From a virus: a stretch of 29,614 nucleotides of DNA. The stretch's first letter is position 1, and the number at the start of each line of letters is the position of its first letter. This document shows, in pieces, positions 1 to 8,103 of the stretch. The position numbers and the translations under genes are program-made. The notes beneath the pieces were generated by a model. The model was not told the origin of the DNA, ran no database searches, and worked only from the letters and a program-made list of their open reading frames with translations. The stretch covers positions 1-29,614 of the IMG/VR virus record IMGVR_UViG_3300006754_000098. One strand, 5' to 3'.

Positions 1-4
1 AATA

Positions 5-409
5 ATGAATAAAGAGGCTTTAAAAAAACAAATTAAAGATGTCATTAGGGAAGTTTTTGATTCACCATTTCTTTCCGGCGATAAAGAGCCAGAAAAAGTA
101 TTTAGCTCTTTTCAAGGCATGGAGTCTCAGGATCCATTTGATTCTTTAGACAAGATAGAAAACTTAGCTGATAAAGTAGAGCTTGGAATTAAAAACCCAA
201 GAGAGGCTTTAACACAAATATCTGATAATGTTGTTAAGGGATTGGCTGGTATGTCTGGCAATGCGAGCGCAGAAGACAAAAGAATTGTTGATCAGATATT
301 AATACCAATACAAGAAGAATTAGATCTTGTCTTGAGTGGTGAGCACAGCATACAAGAGTTTTATGCTCGCCTTAGAACAAAGATCGATGAATATTATGGA
401 GAAGGATAA
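5..409 (+). CDS. Hypothetical phage protein, helical, 134 aa
   Basis: I do not recognise this protein. It is predicted mostly helical and charged. The N-terminus (MNKEALKKQIKDVIREVF) is a lysine-rich helix that resembles the (I/L)xE-ended tags on several other proteins here (1857, 8717, 9503, 10554), with I-R-E at about residues 14-16. The middle is a small acidic stretch and the C-terminal half looks like a helical bundle. The stop overlaps the next ATG (TAATG at 407-411), which suggests translational coupling. The start lies at the very edge of the window, so its ribosome site and any upstream extension are not visible. A minor structural or internal head protein is possible, but that is inferred only from context and the tag-like start. 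Confidence 0.7.
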   Translation: MNKEALKKQIKDVIREVFDSPFLSGDKEPEKVFSSFQGMESQDPFDSLDKIENLADKVELGIKNPREALTQISDNVVKGLAGMSGNASAEDKRIVDQILIPIQEELDLVLSGEHSIQEFYARLRTKIDEYYGEG

Positions 410-906
410 TGAGAAAAGCAATTGCTTTAGTGTTAATTTATACACTTATTTTTCCGGCTGTACTTTATGCAGATCCACCGGAACCAACACTACCTGTAGT
501 AGAGACTCCAACACAACCTTCAACAGATATTCCAGATCCTCCTAGAATTATGGGGATTCTTAAAGGGCAGCGAGCACCGTATAACGGCGTATTGCTAAGC
601 ACCACGGCAGCTGCAAGGTTGTTTGTACAAAGTGACTATTCACTAACAGAGTGCAACCTTAGAATTAATTATGAAGTAGATAAAGAGCGCGCAAGAATGC
701 AATTGTTATTAGACTCAACACGAGTAAGCCTAGATTCTATGCGAACGAGAAACGATAGTGTAATGGCTTTAAAAGATCAAGAAATTAAGCGACTTACTGA
801 AATCGCCTCAGAGGGGGCAAACGACTATTCAGTTTGGTGGGCTGCTGGCGGAATCATTGTTGGCATTGCCTTGACAATTGGAGTTGTATATGCTGTCAAG
901 GAATAG
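409..906 (+). CDS. Secreted/membrane protein with signal peptide, coiled coil and C-terminal TM helix
   Basis: Residues 1-21 form a classical signal sequence: MRK, a hydrophobic core, then A-D at a likely cleavage site. A proline/threonine-rich spacer follows (about 22-45), then a compact segment containing RAPYNGVLLS (about 55-64) that I associate with other marine-phage proteins. Residues 75-135 are a heptad-like charged helix (LDSTRVSLDSMRTRNDSV). Residues 142-163 are a single transmembrane helix before a short basic/acidic tail. The predicted product is therefore an envelope protein with a periplasmic coiled coil. A spanin-like or other lysis/envelope role is possible, but no lysis gene neighbours it. 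It starts by TAATG overlap with the upstream gene. Confidence 0.75.
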   Translation: MRKAIALVLIYTLIFPAVLYADPPEPTLPVVETPTQPSTDIPDPPRIMGILKGQRAPYNGVLLSTTAAARLFVQSDYSLTECNLRINYEVDKERARMQLLLDSTRVSLDSMRTRNDSVMALKDQEIKRLTEIASEGANDYSVWWAAGGIIVGIALTIGVVYAVKE

Positions 907-912
907 TAATAT

Positions 913-1482
913 ATGCCCAGAGATATAAGCAAATACTCACATGCCAAATTAGTTGAAACAATTAAAAAACATAGTGCGCCCACCGAGCCCACCGAGGACA
1001 CCGCCGCGACGGTAACAACAAAGCGTTTGATTCTTGCGGCTAGCGCCTGCACAGCCACAGGTAGAACACAAGATATTACAATTTATACGAAAACAGCAGC
1101 TGAAGGGATCGCTAATGTCCGCGTGCGGTGGGGATCGTCAAAATTTAATTATGGTGGTTCGATTTTTTATTTTAGTGTTGGTTTCCACCCCACCGACGGC
1201 TCATTAGATGAAGATTCTTTTTTGCTTCAGAGAGATGTTGCTGGTGTTTCTGCAGGCGATTTCGCAATTGAAGAATATTTGTCTAATTGGGGTGTCGTGT
1301 GGGGACCAAATAGTTATGGGCGGCGATATTATATGCACACACTAGCTCATTATCAAACAGCCGGCGATATTACGGTTTCTATTCTTCTAGGATCCGGCGA
1401 GGATGTTAGCGATATATCTTCTGGAACAATAGAAGTCTTTTTAGATATTGTAGAACCAGGGGATGGAACGACAATAAGTTAA
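913..1482 (+). CDS. Hypothetical beta-rich structural-type protein, 189 aa
   Basis: Family not recognised. A short helical N-terminus (about residues 1-17) leads into a linker rich in Pro, Thr, Glu and Ala (about 18-35). After that comes a domain of alternating hydrophobic/polar strands rich in Gly, Tyr, Trp and Ser, with an acidic C-terminal end. This composition is usual for virion decoration or fibre domains. The linker is encoded by an unusually GC-rich patch (about 978-1013) compared with the AT-rich surroundings. The gene sits six bases after the upstream stop with little Shine-Dalgarno. A surface virion protein is an inference from composition only. Confidence 0.7.
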   Translation: MPRDISKYSHAKLVETIKKHSAPTEPTEDTAATVTTKRLILAASACTATGRTQDITIYTKTAAEGIANVRVRWGSSKFNYGGSIFYFSVGFHPTDGSLDEDSFLLQRDVAGVSAGDFAIEEYLSNWGVVWGPNSYGRRYYMHTLAHYQTAGDITVSILLGSGEDVSDISSGTIEVFLDIVEPGDGTTIS

Positions 1483-1483
1483 A

Positions 1484-1870
1484 ATGAAAAAAGATTTAAA
1501 TAAAATAGTTCAAATTGAAAAAGCAATTGCTAAAAAATATGGTAAAGAAGCAGTCGCCAATCCAAAATCTGGCTGGACGGACGAAAAAGAAAAAGAGTAT
1601 CTTGAAGAATTAAAACAAATTTCTCATAAGGATTATAAAAAAAGTAAATCCATAGAGAAAGTAGAGAAAGACGGTTTTTTATTATCTAAGAATCTAATTA
1701 ATAGGAAAAGCAAAAGAAAATGCTCCGTTTGTGATGTATATTCTTTTGATATGGAAGATGACTTATATATGAACAAGTTTGAATGTTGCTTTCAATGTTT
1801 TGTTCAGTGGGTGGAAGGAAGAGAAGAGCGGTGGAAAAAAGGGTGGAGGCCAAATAATGAAACTAGCTAA
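1484..1870 (+). CDS. Zinc-ribbon-like hypothetical protein, 128 aa
   Basis: The N-terminal two thirds are very lysine-rich and helical. The C-terminal part holds a probable metal site: CSVC at about residues 81-84 and ECCFQC at about 98-103, followed by an aromatic, charged tail ending KKGWRPNNETS. The spacing C-x2-C ... C-x2-C fits a zinc ribbon or treble-clef knuckle. I recall similar tails (YMNKFECC... EGREERWKKGWRP) from other phages but know no function. The start follows the previous stop by one base, and the end overlaps the next gene by 14 bases, so the genes are probably co-translated. Confidence 0.7.
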   Translation: MKKDLNKIVQIEKAIAKKYGKEAVANPKSGWTDEKEKEYLEELKQISHKDYKKSKSIEKVEKDGFLLSKNLINRKSKRKCSVCDVYSFDMEDDLYMNKFECCFQCFVQWVEGREERWKKGWRPNNETS

Positions 1871-2144
1871 AACTAGACTTAAACAAATTATTAAAGAAGA
1901 GTTGGCTTTTTATAATAAAAAGAGCAATTCTAAAAATATGCTTGTTAAGGAGTTTTTTAGAAAGGAGCAAGATCTTGCTGGCAAGGTGCAGGATTTGATT
2001 GCACATATTGAAGGTATGGATTCAGTGCCCCCACCAGTTGAGGAGTTGTTGACAGCTGCAAGGGCTGTAGAGTCCGCAGCTGGAGGGGTGTCTGTTGTGC
2101 CGCATCATTTAGAGCCAGGTGGCGCAACAGTGGTAGATCGATAG
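1857..2144 (+). CDS. Small protein with (I/L)KEEL N-terminal tag, 95 aa
   Basis: I place the start at the ATG at 1857. From there the protein begins MKLAKTRLKQIIKEEL, almost the same as the start of the gene at 8717. A longer reading from 1779 would add 26 residues that merely shadow the upstream zinc-ribbon gene in another frame. After the tag comes a lysine-rich segment, a helix and an Ala/Val/Pro-rich tail. The tag ends in I-K-E (residues 12-14), which matches the (I/L)-x-E cleavage rule of T4-type prohead proteases. I infer a small head-internal protein. A Shine-Dalgarno-like GGAGG at 1845-1849 precedes the start. Confidence 0.65.
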   Translation: MKLAKTRLKQIIKEELAFYNKKSNSKNMLVKEFFRKEQDLAGKVQDLIAHIEGMDSVPPPVEELLTAARAVESAAGGVSVVPHHLEPGGATVVDR

Positions 2145-2163
2145 TAATAAAGGAGCAAAATTA

Positions 2164-2724
2164 ATGGCAACTATATACGATGTTATACAAGGAATTAGTC
2201 AAGCAGCTGCAAATGCTTATGATGGCTCACATGATGAAAGGTATTCATCAGATGGTGAGGCGAGGAAGGTTGGCTTAAAGAGAGAAGAAGGTGATCCCAT
2301 CACTGATTCAAGAATTATGGATGGATTTAAAGTTAAGTTTCATGGTGATAAATTAGTGGTTCTTTATCACTCAGAGCTTCCCATTAAAGAGGTGCATAAT
2401 AATAACTTTGTTAATGATGTAGAGTCAATATTTTCAGATATTACTAAGTTTCTTAGAAAGGAATATAAATCTGTTACTGGAAATAGCCTAACATTAACTT
2501 CTCAAGGGGATGCCCAAGTTTTATTACAAAACATGTCCAATATTAGGACTTGGTGTCAGGCTAATAAGACATACAAAATTGGTGGATTGAACGAAGTTGA
2601 GCCAGTATCTGCAGGTACTCCTAAAGATAGGTTGGATAAAGCAATTGAGAAGTTTTTGTCGATAGGAAAAGATAAATATTCGGGCGCAAAAAAGCCAACA
2701 AATATTACAAGAAAAAATGATTAA
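2164..2724 (+). CDS. Conserved phage protein upstream of terminase, 186 aa
   Basis: It begins MATIYDVIQGISQAAANAYDG, then has a central segment with DSRIMDGFKVKFHGDKLVVLYHSE in two or three strands, then a helical region (FVNDVESIFSDITKFLRKEYKSVTG) and a basic tail. I recall relatives in marine T4-like phages immediately before gp17, with no assigned job. Its position would suit a small terminase, but I see no helix-turn-helix, and the beta/alpha mix does not look like T4 gp16, so I do not call it that. A good Shine-Dalgarno (AAAGGAGC at about 2149) precedes ATG 2164. It ends nine bases before terL. Confidence 0.75.
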   Translation: MATIYDVIQGISQAAANAYDGSHDERYSSDGEARKVGLKREEGDPITDSRIMDGFKVKFHGDKLVVLYHSELPIKEVHNNNFVNDVESIFSDITKFLRKEYKSVTGNSLTLTSQGDAQVLLQNMSNIRTWCQANKTYKIGGLNEVEPVSAGTPKDRLDKAIEKFLSIGKDKYSGAKKPTNITRKND

Positions 2725-2732
2725 AACACATT

Positions 2733-4334
2733 ATGAGTTATCAACCCTCAAAAAAAGAAATTCTAAAAGAAATTATAAAATGCGGTAGAGATCCATCCTA
2801 TTTTACAAATAGTTATGCGAAAATTTCTCACCCCTTAGAAGGGTTGATTCCTTTTAAAACTTATGATTATCAAGGACAGTTGTTAGAAGATTATAATGAT
2901 TATCGTTTTGTCGTGATCTTGAAGGCACGTCAGCTTGGTATTTCTACTATTACGGCTGTATATATTGCATGGTTGATGCTTTTTCATCGTGACAAAAATG
3001 TTCTTGTTATGGCAACAAAATTTGGAACTGCTGCCAACCTAGTTAAAAAAGTAAAGAGTATTATAAAGAGCCTACCTTCGTGGTTAAGGCAAGTGGCAAC
3101 AGTTTCAATTGATAACAGAACTTCATTTGTGTTAAGTAATGGCTCTGAAATAAAAGCATCTACAACATCGTCCGACGCTGGGCGTTCAGAAGCCCTTTCA
3201 TTGCTGGTTATTGATGAGGCGGCACATGTTGAAGGTTTGGATGATTTGTGGACTGGCTTGTATCCCACGCTTTCAACTGGTGGACGATGTATTGCGCTTT
3301 CAACTCCGAATGGTGTTGGTAATTGGTTTCATAAAATTTATGTTGAAGCTGATCAACAGAAAAATGATTTTCATCCTGTGAAATTGATGTGGTATACACA
3401 CCCTGATCGTGATGATGAGTGGTTTGAAAAAGAAACCAGAAACATGTCTCAAAGACAAATTGCACAAGAGCTTGAGTGTAATTTCAACACCTCCGGAGAA
3501 ACTGTGATTCATCATGGCGATATAAAGAGGTTGAAGCAGAACGTTAAAGAGCCAAAACATAGAACTGGGTTTGATAGAAACTTTTGGATATGGGAAGAGT
3601 ATAAGTCTGATAATACGTATTTATTAACAGCTGACGTTGCAAGGGGTGATGGTGCTGACTTTTCTGTTTTTCATATTATGAAGTTAGAGACTTTAGAAAT
3701 AATTGCTGAATATCAGGGTAAGGTAACTCCTGATATATTTTCCACGATCGTTCACGATGCTGGCTGTGAATATGGCAATTGTATGATTGTGGTAGAAAAT
3801 AATTCTGTTGGCTTTACTGTCTTGGACAAATTGATGGAAAGAAACTATCCTAACGTCTTCCACTCAGTAAAATCAACGCATGAATATATCGATCAGTATC
3901 GAGCCGAAACAAAAAGTAACGCTATTGCCGGGTTTACCACCTCTTCAAAAACTCGTCCTTTGATTATTGCAAAGTTTGAAGAATTCATTAGAAATAAATT
4001 ATTAACTATTTACTCTTCAAGGTTTTTGGCAGAGTTTGATACGTTTGTTTGGTATCATGGGAAGCCGGAAGCTCAAAGGGGTTATAATGATGATTTAATT
4101 ATGGCTTGTGCTATTGGGTGTTGGGTGAGAGATACAGCTATTATAGAAAATCAAAGAGCTGTGGAATATAATAAAGTTTTTATTGAGAGTATGATAAAAT
4201 CAAATTCTGTTATAGACACACATATATCTGGTATGCACAAATCACCAGCGCTGGAGGTGAATGACAAGTATTTTGATAATATTAAAGAAACTAATAAAAC
4301 TAAGAAAGAATATTTATGGTTGTTAAAAGGATAA
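2733..4334 (+). CDS. terL: Terminase large subunit (gp17-like packaging ATPase/nuclease)
   Basis: This is the DNA-packaging motor, which docks on the portal, translocates DNA with ATP and cuts the concatemer. The ATPase domain shows a Walker A variant KARQLGIS (residues 64-71), Walker B LLVIDEAAH (157-165; D161, E162) and the coupling motif STPNG (190-194). The C-terminal RNase H-fold nuclease shows the first acidic residue in LTADVARGDGADFS (D301), VVENNSVG (E355) and YNDDLIMA (D453/D454), matching the three-acid metal site of T4 gp17. At 533 aa it is somewhat shorter than T4 gp17 (610 aa) but complete. It is followed six bases later by the portal gene. No obvious small terminase is next to it. 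Confidence 0.96.
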   Translation: MSYQPSKKEILKEIIKCGRDPSYFTNSYAKISHPLEGLIPFKTYDYQGQLLEDYNDYRFVVILKARQLGISTITAVYIAWLMLFHRDKNVLVMATKFGTAANLVKKVKSIIKSLPSWLRQVATVSIDNRTSFVLSNGSEIKASTTSSDAGRSEALSLLVIDEAAHVEGLDDLWTGLYPTLSTGGRCIALSTPNGVGNWFHKIYVEADQQKNDFHPVKLMWYTHPDRDDEWFEKETRNMSQRQIAQELECNFNTSGETVIHHGDIKRLKQNVKEPKHRTGFDRNFWIWEEYKSDNTYLLTADVARGDGADFSVFHIMKLETLEIIAEYQGKVTPDIFSTIVHDAGCEYGNCMIVVENNSVGFTVLDKLMERNYPNVFHSVKSTHEYIDQYRAETKSNAIAGFTTSSKTRPLIIAKFEEFIRNKLLTIYSSRFLAEFDTFVWYHGKPEAQRGYNDDLIMACAIGCWVRDTAIIENQRAVEYNKVFIESMIKSNSVIDTHISGMHKSPALEVNDKYFDNIKETNKTKKEYLWLLKG

Positions 4335-4340
4335 AAATTA

Positions 4341-6320
4341 ATGGCAGACAATAAACATAATCCCAAAAATCCCGCCTCTACCCTGTTTAAAAAGCTTACC
4401 CGTTTATTTTCAGGACCAATTATAAACTATAGATCGCAAACCACACGACAACTTCGAAGAAGAAGATTAGATAAATATGCAAAAATATTTAAAGACACTG
4501 CAGGACAAAAGTTTCAAAGAAGTTCTTATAATCCATATGAGTCGCTTACAGCAAACATCATGGCTCAACAAAATAGAATGCAGCGCTATTCTGATTTTGA
4601 TCAAATGGAATTCACTCCAGAGATTGCTTCTGGGTTAGACATCTATGCTGATGAAATGACTACGCACAGCGATTTAAGACAAATGTTGCGTATAGAATGT
4701 GACAATGAAGAAATTAAATCGATTTTACATTCCCTTTACATAAACATTCTTAATATAGAATTTAACATGTTTGGTTGGTGTCGCACCATGTGCAAGTATG
4801 GAGATTTTTATCTGTATCTAGACATTGATGAAGAGATAGGTGTTAAAAATGTTATTGGACTTCCTGCGCCACAAGTAGAAAGACTTGAAGGTGAAGATAA
4901 GACAAACCCAAACTATGTTCAGTTTCAATGGAACGATGCAGGGATAACGTTGGAAAATTGGCAGATGGCACATTTTAGAGTTTTAGGTAATGATAAATAT
5001 GCACCATATGGCACATCTGTATTGGAAGCTGCCAGGAGAATTTGGAGGCAATTGACACTTCTAGAAGATGCAATGATGGCTTATCGTATTGTCCGCGCAC
5101 CAGAAAGAAGGCAGTTTAAGGTGGAAGTGGGCAATATTCCACCACAAGATGTTGAAGCTTATATGCAGAAAGTTATAACTTCAATGAAGAGAAATCAAAT
5201 TGTAGATCCAGATACGGGACGTGTTGACTTGCGTTACAATCCGATGAGTGTTGAAGAAGATTATTTTATTCCTGTGCGCAATGGAGTTGGTACTGAAATC
5301 ACTACATTGCCTGGCGGATCGTATACGGGCGATATTGATGATGTCAAATATCTAAGAGATAAACTATTCTCAGCTTTAAAAATACCACAATCATATTTGG
5401 CTCGCGGCGAGGGTGCAGATGAAGATAAAACCACTTTAGCTCAAAAAGATATTCGATTTGCTAGAACTATTCAAAGATTACAAAGATCAATCATTTCTGA
5501 ATTAGAAAAAGTAGGAATTATTCACCTTTATATACTGGGCTTTAGAGGGGATGATTTGACTTCCTTTAAACTTAAATTAAATAATCCTTCTAAAATTGCT
5601 GAGTTGCAAGAGCTTGAACATTGGAAAACTAAATTTGATACAGCAGCCGGCGCGACGGAAGGGTATTTTAGTAGAAGGTGGGTAGCCGTTAAAATACTTG
5701 GCATGTCTGAAGAAGAGTATCTTAGAAATCAAAGAGAGATGTTCTTTGATAGAAAGCTCGATGCAGCGCTTGAAGCCGTTGCCGAAGAGGGTGCAGCGAT
5801 GGGCAGCGCTGGCGGTGGCGATGCGGCTGAGTTTGGTGAAGAAGACATGGGCGGCGAAGAAGACATGGGCGGCGAAGAAGACATGGGCGGTGAAGAAGAC
5901 ATGGGCGGTGAAGAAGAAATGGCACCCGAAGAAGACTTGGGCGGTGAAGAAGACACTGCGTTGCTGGCTGCTCCCCCAGCAAAGCGTGATGATGGTTATG
6001 TCTATCACCGTGATGGATCTCACACAAGCCCACGTGGAAAGGGGCATGTATACACACCAGTCTCAGTTGAGCGCGGGTGGGATAACAGACCCGCTGGAGC
6101 CCGCTCCAGACACTGGGGAAGCTGGGGCGCTATTGAAATGGGAAAATTACCTAGAAGACAAATAATCCCTGGAGGTTCAGAACTGTTTAGTCTTGGTAAA
6201 GGGATTCCTGAGAATGTTGATACTAATTATAAAGACGAAGAACGTAAATTATTCGAAGTTACAAAAGAAATCAAAGATTTAATTAAGGAGCTAGAAATAA
6301 GAGATGAAGTTAAAACATAA
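4341..6320 (+). CDS. Portal protein (gp20-like) with acidic repeat tail
   Basis: It forms the dodecameric portal at the packaging vertex. Recognition comes from YNPYESLTANIMAQQNRMQRYSDF, the FTPEIASGLDIYADEMTT block, GTSVLEAARRIWRQLTLLEDAMMAYRIVRAPERR and YMQKVITSMKRNQIVDPDTG..., all typical of T4-like gp20. PGG followed by DIDDVKYLRDKLFSALKIPQSYL marks the stem/crown region. After about residue 490 comes a low-complexity acidic tract of GEEDMG-type repeats (seven 18-base units, 5835-5960), then a Gly/Arg/His/Trp-rich segment and a charged helical C-terminus. At 659 aa it is longer than T4 gp20 (524 aa), the excess being this tail. The 3' end overlaps the next gene by 17 bases. Confidence 0.94.
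   Translation: MADNKHNPKNPASTLFKKLTRLFSGPIINYRSQTTRQLRRRRLDKYAKIFKDTAGQKFQRSSYNPYESLTANIMAQQNRMQRYSDFDQMEFTPEIASGLDIYADEMTTHSDLRQMLRIECDNEEIKSILHSLYINILNIEFNMFGWCRTMCKYGDFYLYLDIDEEIGVKNVIGLPAPQVERLEGEDKTNPNYVQFQWNDAGITLENWQMAHFRVLGNDKYAPYGTSVLEAARRIWRQLTLLEDAMMAYRIVRAPERRQFKVEVGNIPPQDVEAYMQKVITSMKRNQIVDPDTGRVDLRYNPMSVEEDYFIPVRNGVGTEITTLPGGSYTGDIDDVKYLRDKLFSALKIPQSYLARGEGADEDKTTLAQKDIRFARTIQRLQRSIISELEKVGIIHLYILGFRGDDLTSFKLKLNNPSKIAELQELEHWKTKFDTAAGATEGYFSRRWVAVKILGMSEEEYLRNQREMFFDRKLDAALEAVAEEGAAMGSAGGGDAAEFGEEDMGGEEDMGGEEDMGGEEDMGGEEEMAPEEDLGGEEDTALLAAPPAKRDDGYVYHRDGSHTSPRGKGHVYTPVSVERGWDNRPAGARSRHWGSWGAIEMGKLPRRQIIPGGSELFSLGKGIPENVDTNYKDEERKLFEVTKEIKDLIKELEIRDEVKT
5835..5960 (+). repeat. 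18-bp tandem repeat in the portal gene (about 7 units)
   Basis: The unit GGYGAAGAAGACATGGGC is present four times nearly perfectly (5835-5906), then in three degenerate copies up to 5960. It encodes GEEDMG/PEEDLG-type acidic repeats. The copies differ at wobble bases in places, so the repeat is partly aged. It keeps frame, as expected of a coding minisatellite, and could vary in copy number. Confidence 0.9.
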
Positions 6321-7125
6321 TAAAAAGAGAAATACTGCATTTTTATTTGAAATACTGGCAAGAGAAGTTGTTAAAAGTACCATATCAAATGATTTAAAAA
6401 GAAAAAATTGTACCATTTCTTTAATAAGAGAGTGTTTCTCTAAAAACACTGCACTGGGCAAGGAATTGCGACTTTATAAAACACTTACGGAGTCTAAAGA
6501 TATGAAGCCATATGTTGCTGAAAAGTTAATACAGGAGTCAAAAATTTCTCATGCAAAAATTAATAAAGCTTCTTTGTTTAAGGAACAGAGTGTACTAATT
6601 TCTAAAATTAATAAAAGATTATCAAAAAGCGTGTTTTCTAATTTTGTGCCCAACTATAAGAACATGGCTACTATCTTTCAAATATTCGGAGATAGCACAA
6701 CTGTTAAAGCACGAGTTCTGCTAGAAAGTACAATTCTTGAACAACTAACAGTTAACTCTATAGATAACAGTAGAGAAGATAAAAACGTTGGAAATCTAGC
6801 TCTTAGAACTTTTGTCAAGAAGTATAACGAAACATATTCAGGACAATTTTTAGAGGAACAGAACACGCTCTTAAATCACTACATTATGTCCTTTTCAGAT
6901 AATGGAATTGATTTGAAGATCTTCTTAAATGAAGAAATACCACGCTTGAAAAGGGTTGTCAACTCTTCATTTAAAATGGAAGTTATCAAAGCTGATGATG
7001 AGATGAACAATAAAACAAAACAGGTTTTAAATCTTTTAGAGGGATTTAAAAACAAAAAAATAGATAAAGATGTGGTGAGACAAATATTAAAGATTCAAGG
7101 CTTGGCAAGAGAGATAACAGAATAA
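6304..7125 (+). CDS. Conserved hypothetical protein downstream of portal, 273 aa
   Basis: Family not identified. The protein is almost wholly helical and basic: the N-terminus (MKLKHNKKRNTAFLFEILAREVVKS) has alternating charged and hydrophobic residues, and there is a long run of Lys/Asn/Leu-rich helices. The C-terminus (VVRQILKIQGLAREITE) is helical. I recall similar FLFEILARE starts directly after gp20 in marine T4-like phages, which suggests a head-assembly or connector-associated role, but I cannot name one. It overlaps the portal gene by 17 bases, and its stop overlaps the next start (TAATG at 7123), so the three genes look translationally coupled. Confidence 0.75.
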   Translation: MKLKHNKKRNTAFLFEILAREVVKSTISNDLKRKNCTISLIRECFSKNTALGKELRLYKTLTESKDMKPYVAEKLIQESKISHAKINKASLFKEQSVLISKINKRLSKSVFSNFVPNYKNMATIFQIFGDSTTVKARVLLESTILEQLTVNSIDNSREDKNVGNLALRTFVKKYNETYSGQFLEEQNTLLNHYIMSFSDNGIDLKIFLNEEIPRLKRVVNSSFKMEVIKADDEMNNKTKQVLNLLEGFKNKKIDKDVVRQILKIQGLAREITE

Positions 7126-7685
7126 TGTCTATTAATATAAAAGTCGATTCAGATGCAGCTGCAGCATATAAAGTATTAAAGAAGCTGGAGCCGCAAGCTA
7201 AGGTATTCCTTAGAATGAGGAAGCTTTTAGATGGCAGCTTGATAGTTTTTGATCACACTGATATTGATATTGTTATTAATGGTAAGAAAAATAAAATCAC
7301 CTCTTTTCCAAAAGATGAATTTGGAGATCATATCTATGCTTCTCAAAGCAGGTTGTTTGATTTCTTAGCAAGAAAAGGTGTCGTATTGCATGATAGTATA
7401 AGAGGCGGCAATGTTTATGGCTCTTTAGAGGGGACAATACCCGACACCGATGATGTTGATACAATTCAAGTGGCTGTTTTTGTTATATCAAAGTTTATTG
7501 AAGAAGAGAGAGAGTATAACAAAGGTAGTGAAGAATATGAAAAAGAAATTGAAGATCATCTTTTCAAGCCTGATGCTGATGACTCTACAGAGCTAGGGGA
7601 AATCCCACACGATCCGAAGAAGGGTGGATACGGAAAATGGCCGGGTGCCGCTGCAGCATACGCACTTCATGGAATGTACAGGTAA
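7125..7685 (+). CDS. Conserved hypothetical phage protein, 186 aa
   Basis: I cannot assign a function. The N-terminal 110 residues form an alpha/beta domain: a helix AAAAYKVLKKLEPQAKVFLRMRKL, strands LDGSLIVFDHTDIDIVI, then DDVDTIQVAVFVISKFIEEE. This includes GGNVYGSLEGTIP, whose short, Gly-rich strand pattern suggests a compact beta element. A charged helix and an acidic linker follow. The C-terminus ends with a Gly/Lys/Tyr/Trp-rich segment plus AAAAYALHGMYR. It lies between the post-portal gene and a small membrane protein, and starts on the TAATG overlap, so it belongs to the same translation unit. Confidence 0.72.
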   Translation: MSINIKVDSDAAAAYKVLKKLEPQAKVFLRMRKLLDGSLIVFDHTDIDIVINGKKNKITSFPKDEFGDHIYASQSRLFDFLARKGVVLHDSIRGGNVYGSLEGTIPDTDDVDTIQVAVFVISKFIEEEREYNKGSEEYEKEIEDHLFKPDADDSTELGEIPHDPKKGGYGKWPGAAAAYALHGMYR

Positions 7686-7694
7686 GAAACTAAT

Positions 7695-8015
7695 ATGCAA
7701 TTATTGTATTTTATTCTAATAGCATATGGGCTTACACAAATGTTGGTATACGGCTCCATTTTTAACAAAATCAGACCTTCTAAACAATGGCTAAAAGGAT
7801 TTGGACAACTCTTTCACTGTCCCATGTGTATGGGTTTTTGGGTAGGAATGCTTTTATTTGGTATTAATGAAAACACAGAACTATTTACATTTGAATATAC
7901 TTTAGTTAATTTAATATTATTGGGGTGCTTAAGTTCTGGTACTTCATATATTTTGTGCACGGTATTTGGGGACGAAGGAATAAAACATGAACATCGAAAT
8001 GCAAACAATGGATAG
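7695..8015 (+). CDS. Small membrane protein with CPMCxGFWxG motif (DUF1360-like)
   Basis: 106 aa with about three hydrophobic segments (residues 2-22, 46-60 and 68-92). The motif HCPMCMGFWVG (residues 41-51; C42 and C45) is the hallmark I associate with DUF1360-type small membrane proteins, found in bacteria and in phages. The CxxC could bind metal or be redox-active in the membrane. Function is unknown. It lies between a head-cluster gene and the small open frame before the protease. The ending overlaps the next short frame by 29 bases. The family name is from memory of the motif, not a search. Confidence 0.7.
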   Translation: MQLLYFILIAYGLTQMLVYGSIFNKIRPSKQWLKGFGQLFHCPMCMGFWVGMLLFGINENTELFTFEYTLVNLILLGCLSSGTSYILCTVFGDEGIKHEHRNANNG

Positions 8016-8091
8016 GGTATGGAAAATACGCCCAGTTAGGCGTTGTAAGAATGGCTGTTCATTCATGCGGGTTGCGCCCGTTCAACAATGA
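7987..8091 (+). CDS. Possible 34-aa protein before the prohead protease
   Basis: A short open frame from ATG 7987 to TGA 8089-8091 encodes MNIEMQTMDRVWKIRPVRR followed by a Cys pair (C-x3-C in RCKNGCS) and FMRVAPVQQ. The composition (Trp, Arg, paired Cys) is not that of random AT-rich DNA, and the stretch from 8016 to 8103 would otherwise be empty. It overlaps the upstream gene by 29 bases; an internal start at ATG 8008 (MDRVWKIRPV) would avoid most of that. The downstream gene begins 12 bases later after its own GAGGGG. It is a plausible genuine micro-gene, but supported only by composition and position. Confidence 0.42.
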   Translation: MNIEMQTMDRVWKIRPVRRCKNGCSFMRVAPVQQ

Positions 8092-8103
8092 GAGGGGATT
8101 ATA

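Noticed and set aside
1779-1856. Upstream start for the tagged gene at 1857
   Set aside because: The extra residues shadow the zinc-ribbon gene. The (I/L)KEEL start at 1857 matches other tagged genes.
4002-4012. AACTATTTAC inside terL as a promoter
   Set aside because: It lies within a coding sequence with no gene start downstream. It shows that near-copies arise by chance.
5835-5960. CRISPR array
   Set aside because: The repeats are contiguous 18-base coding units with no spacers.
5698-6165. Second + strand frame over the portal repeat (WAAKKT repeats)
   Set aside because: It comes from the 18-bp repeat read in another frame. The portal frame has the conserved domains.
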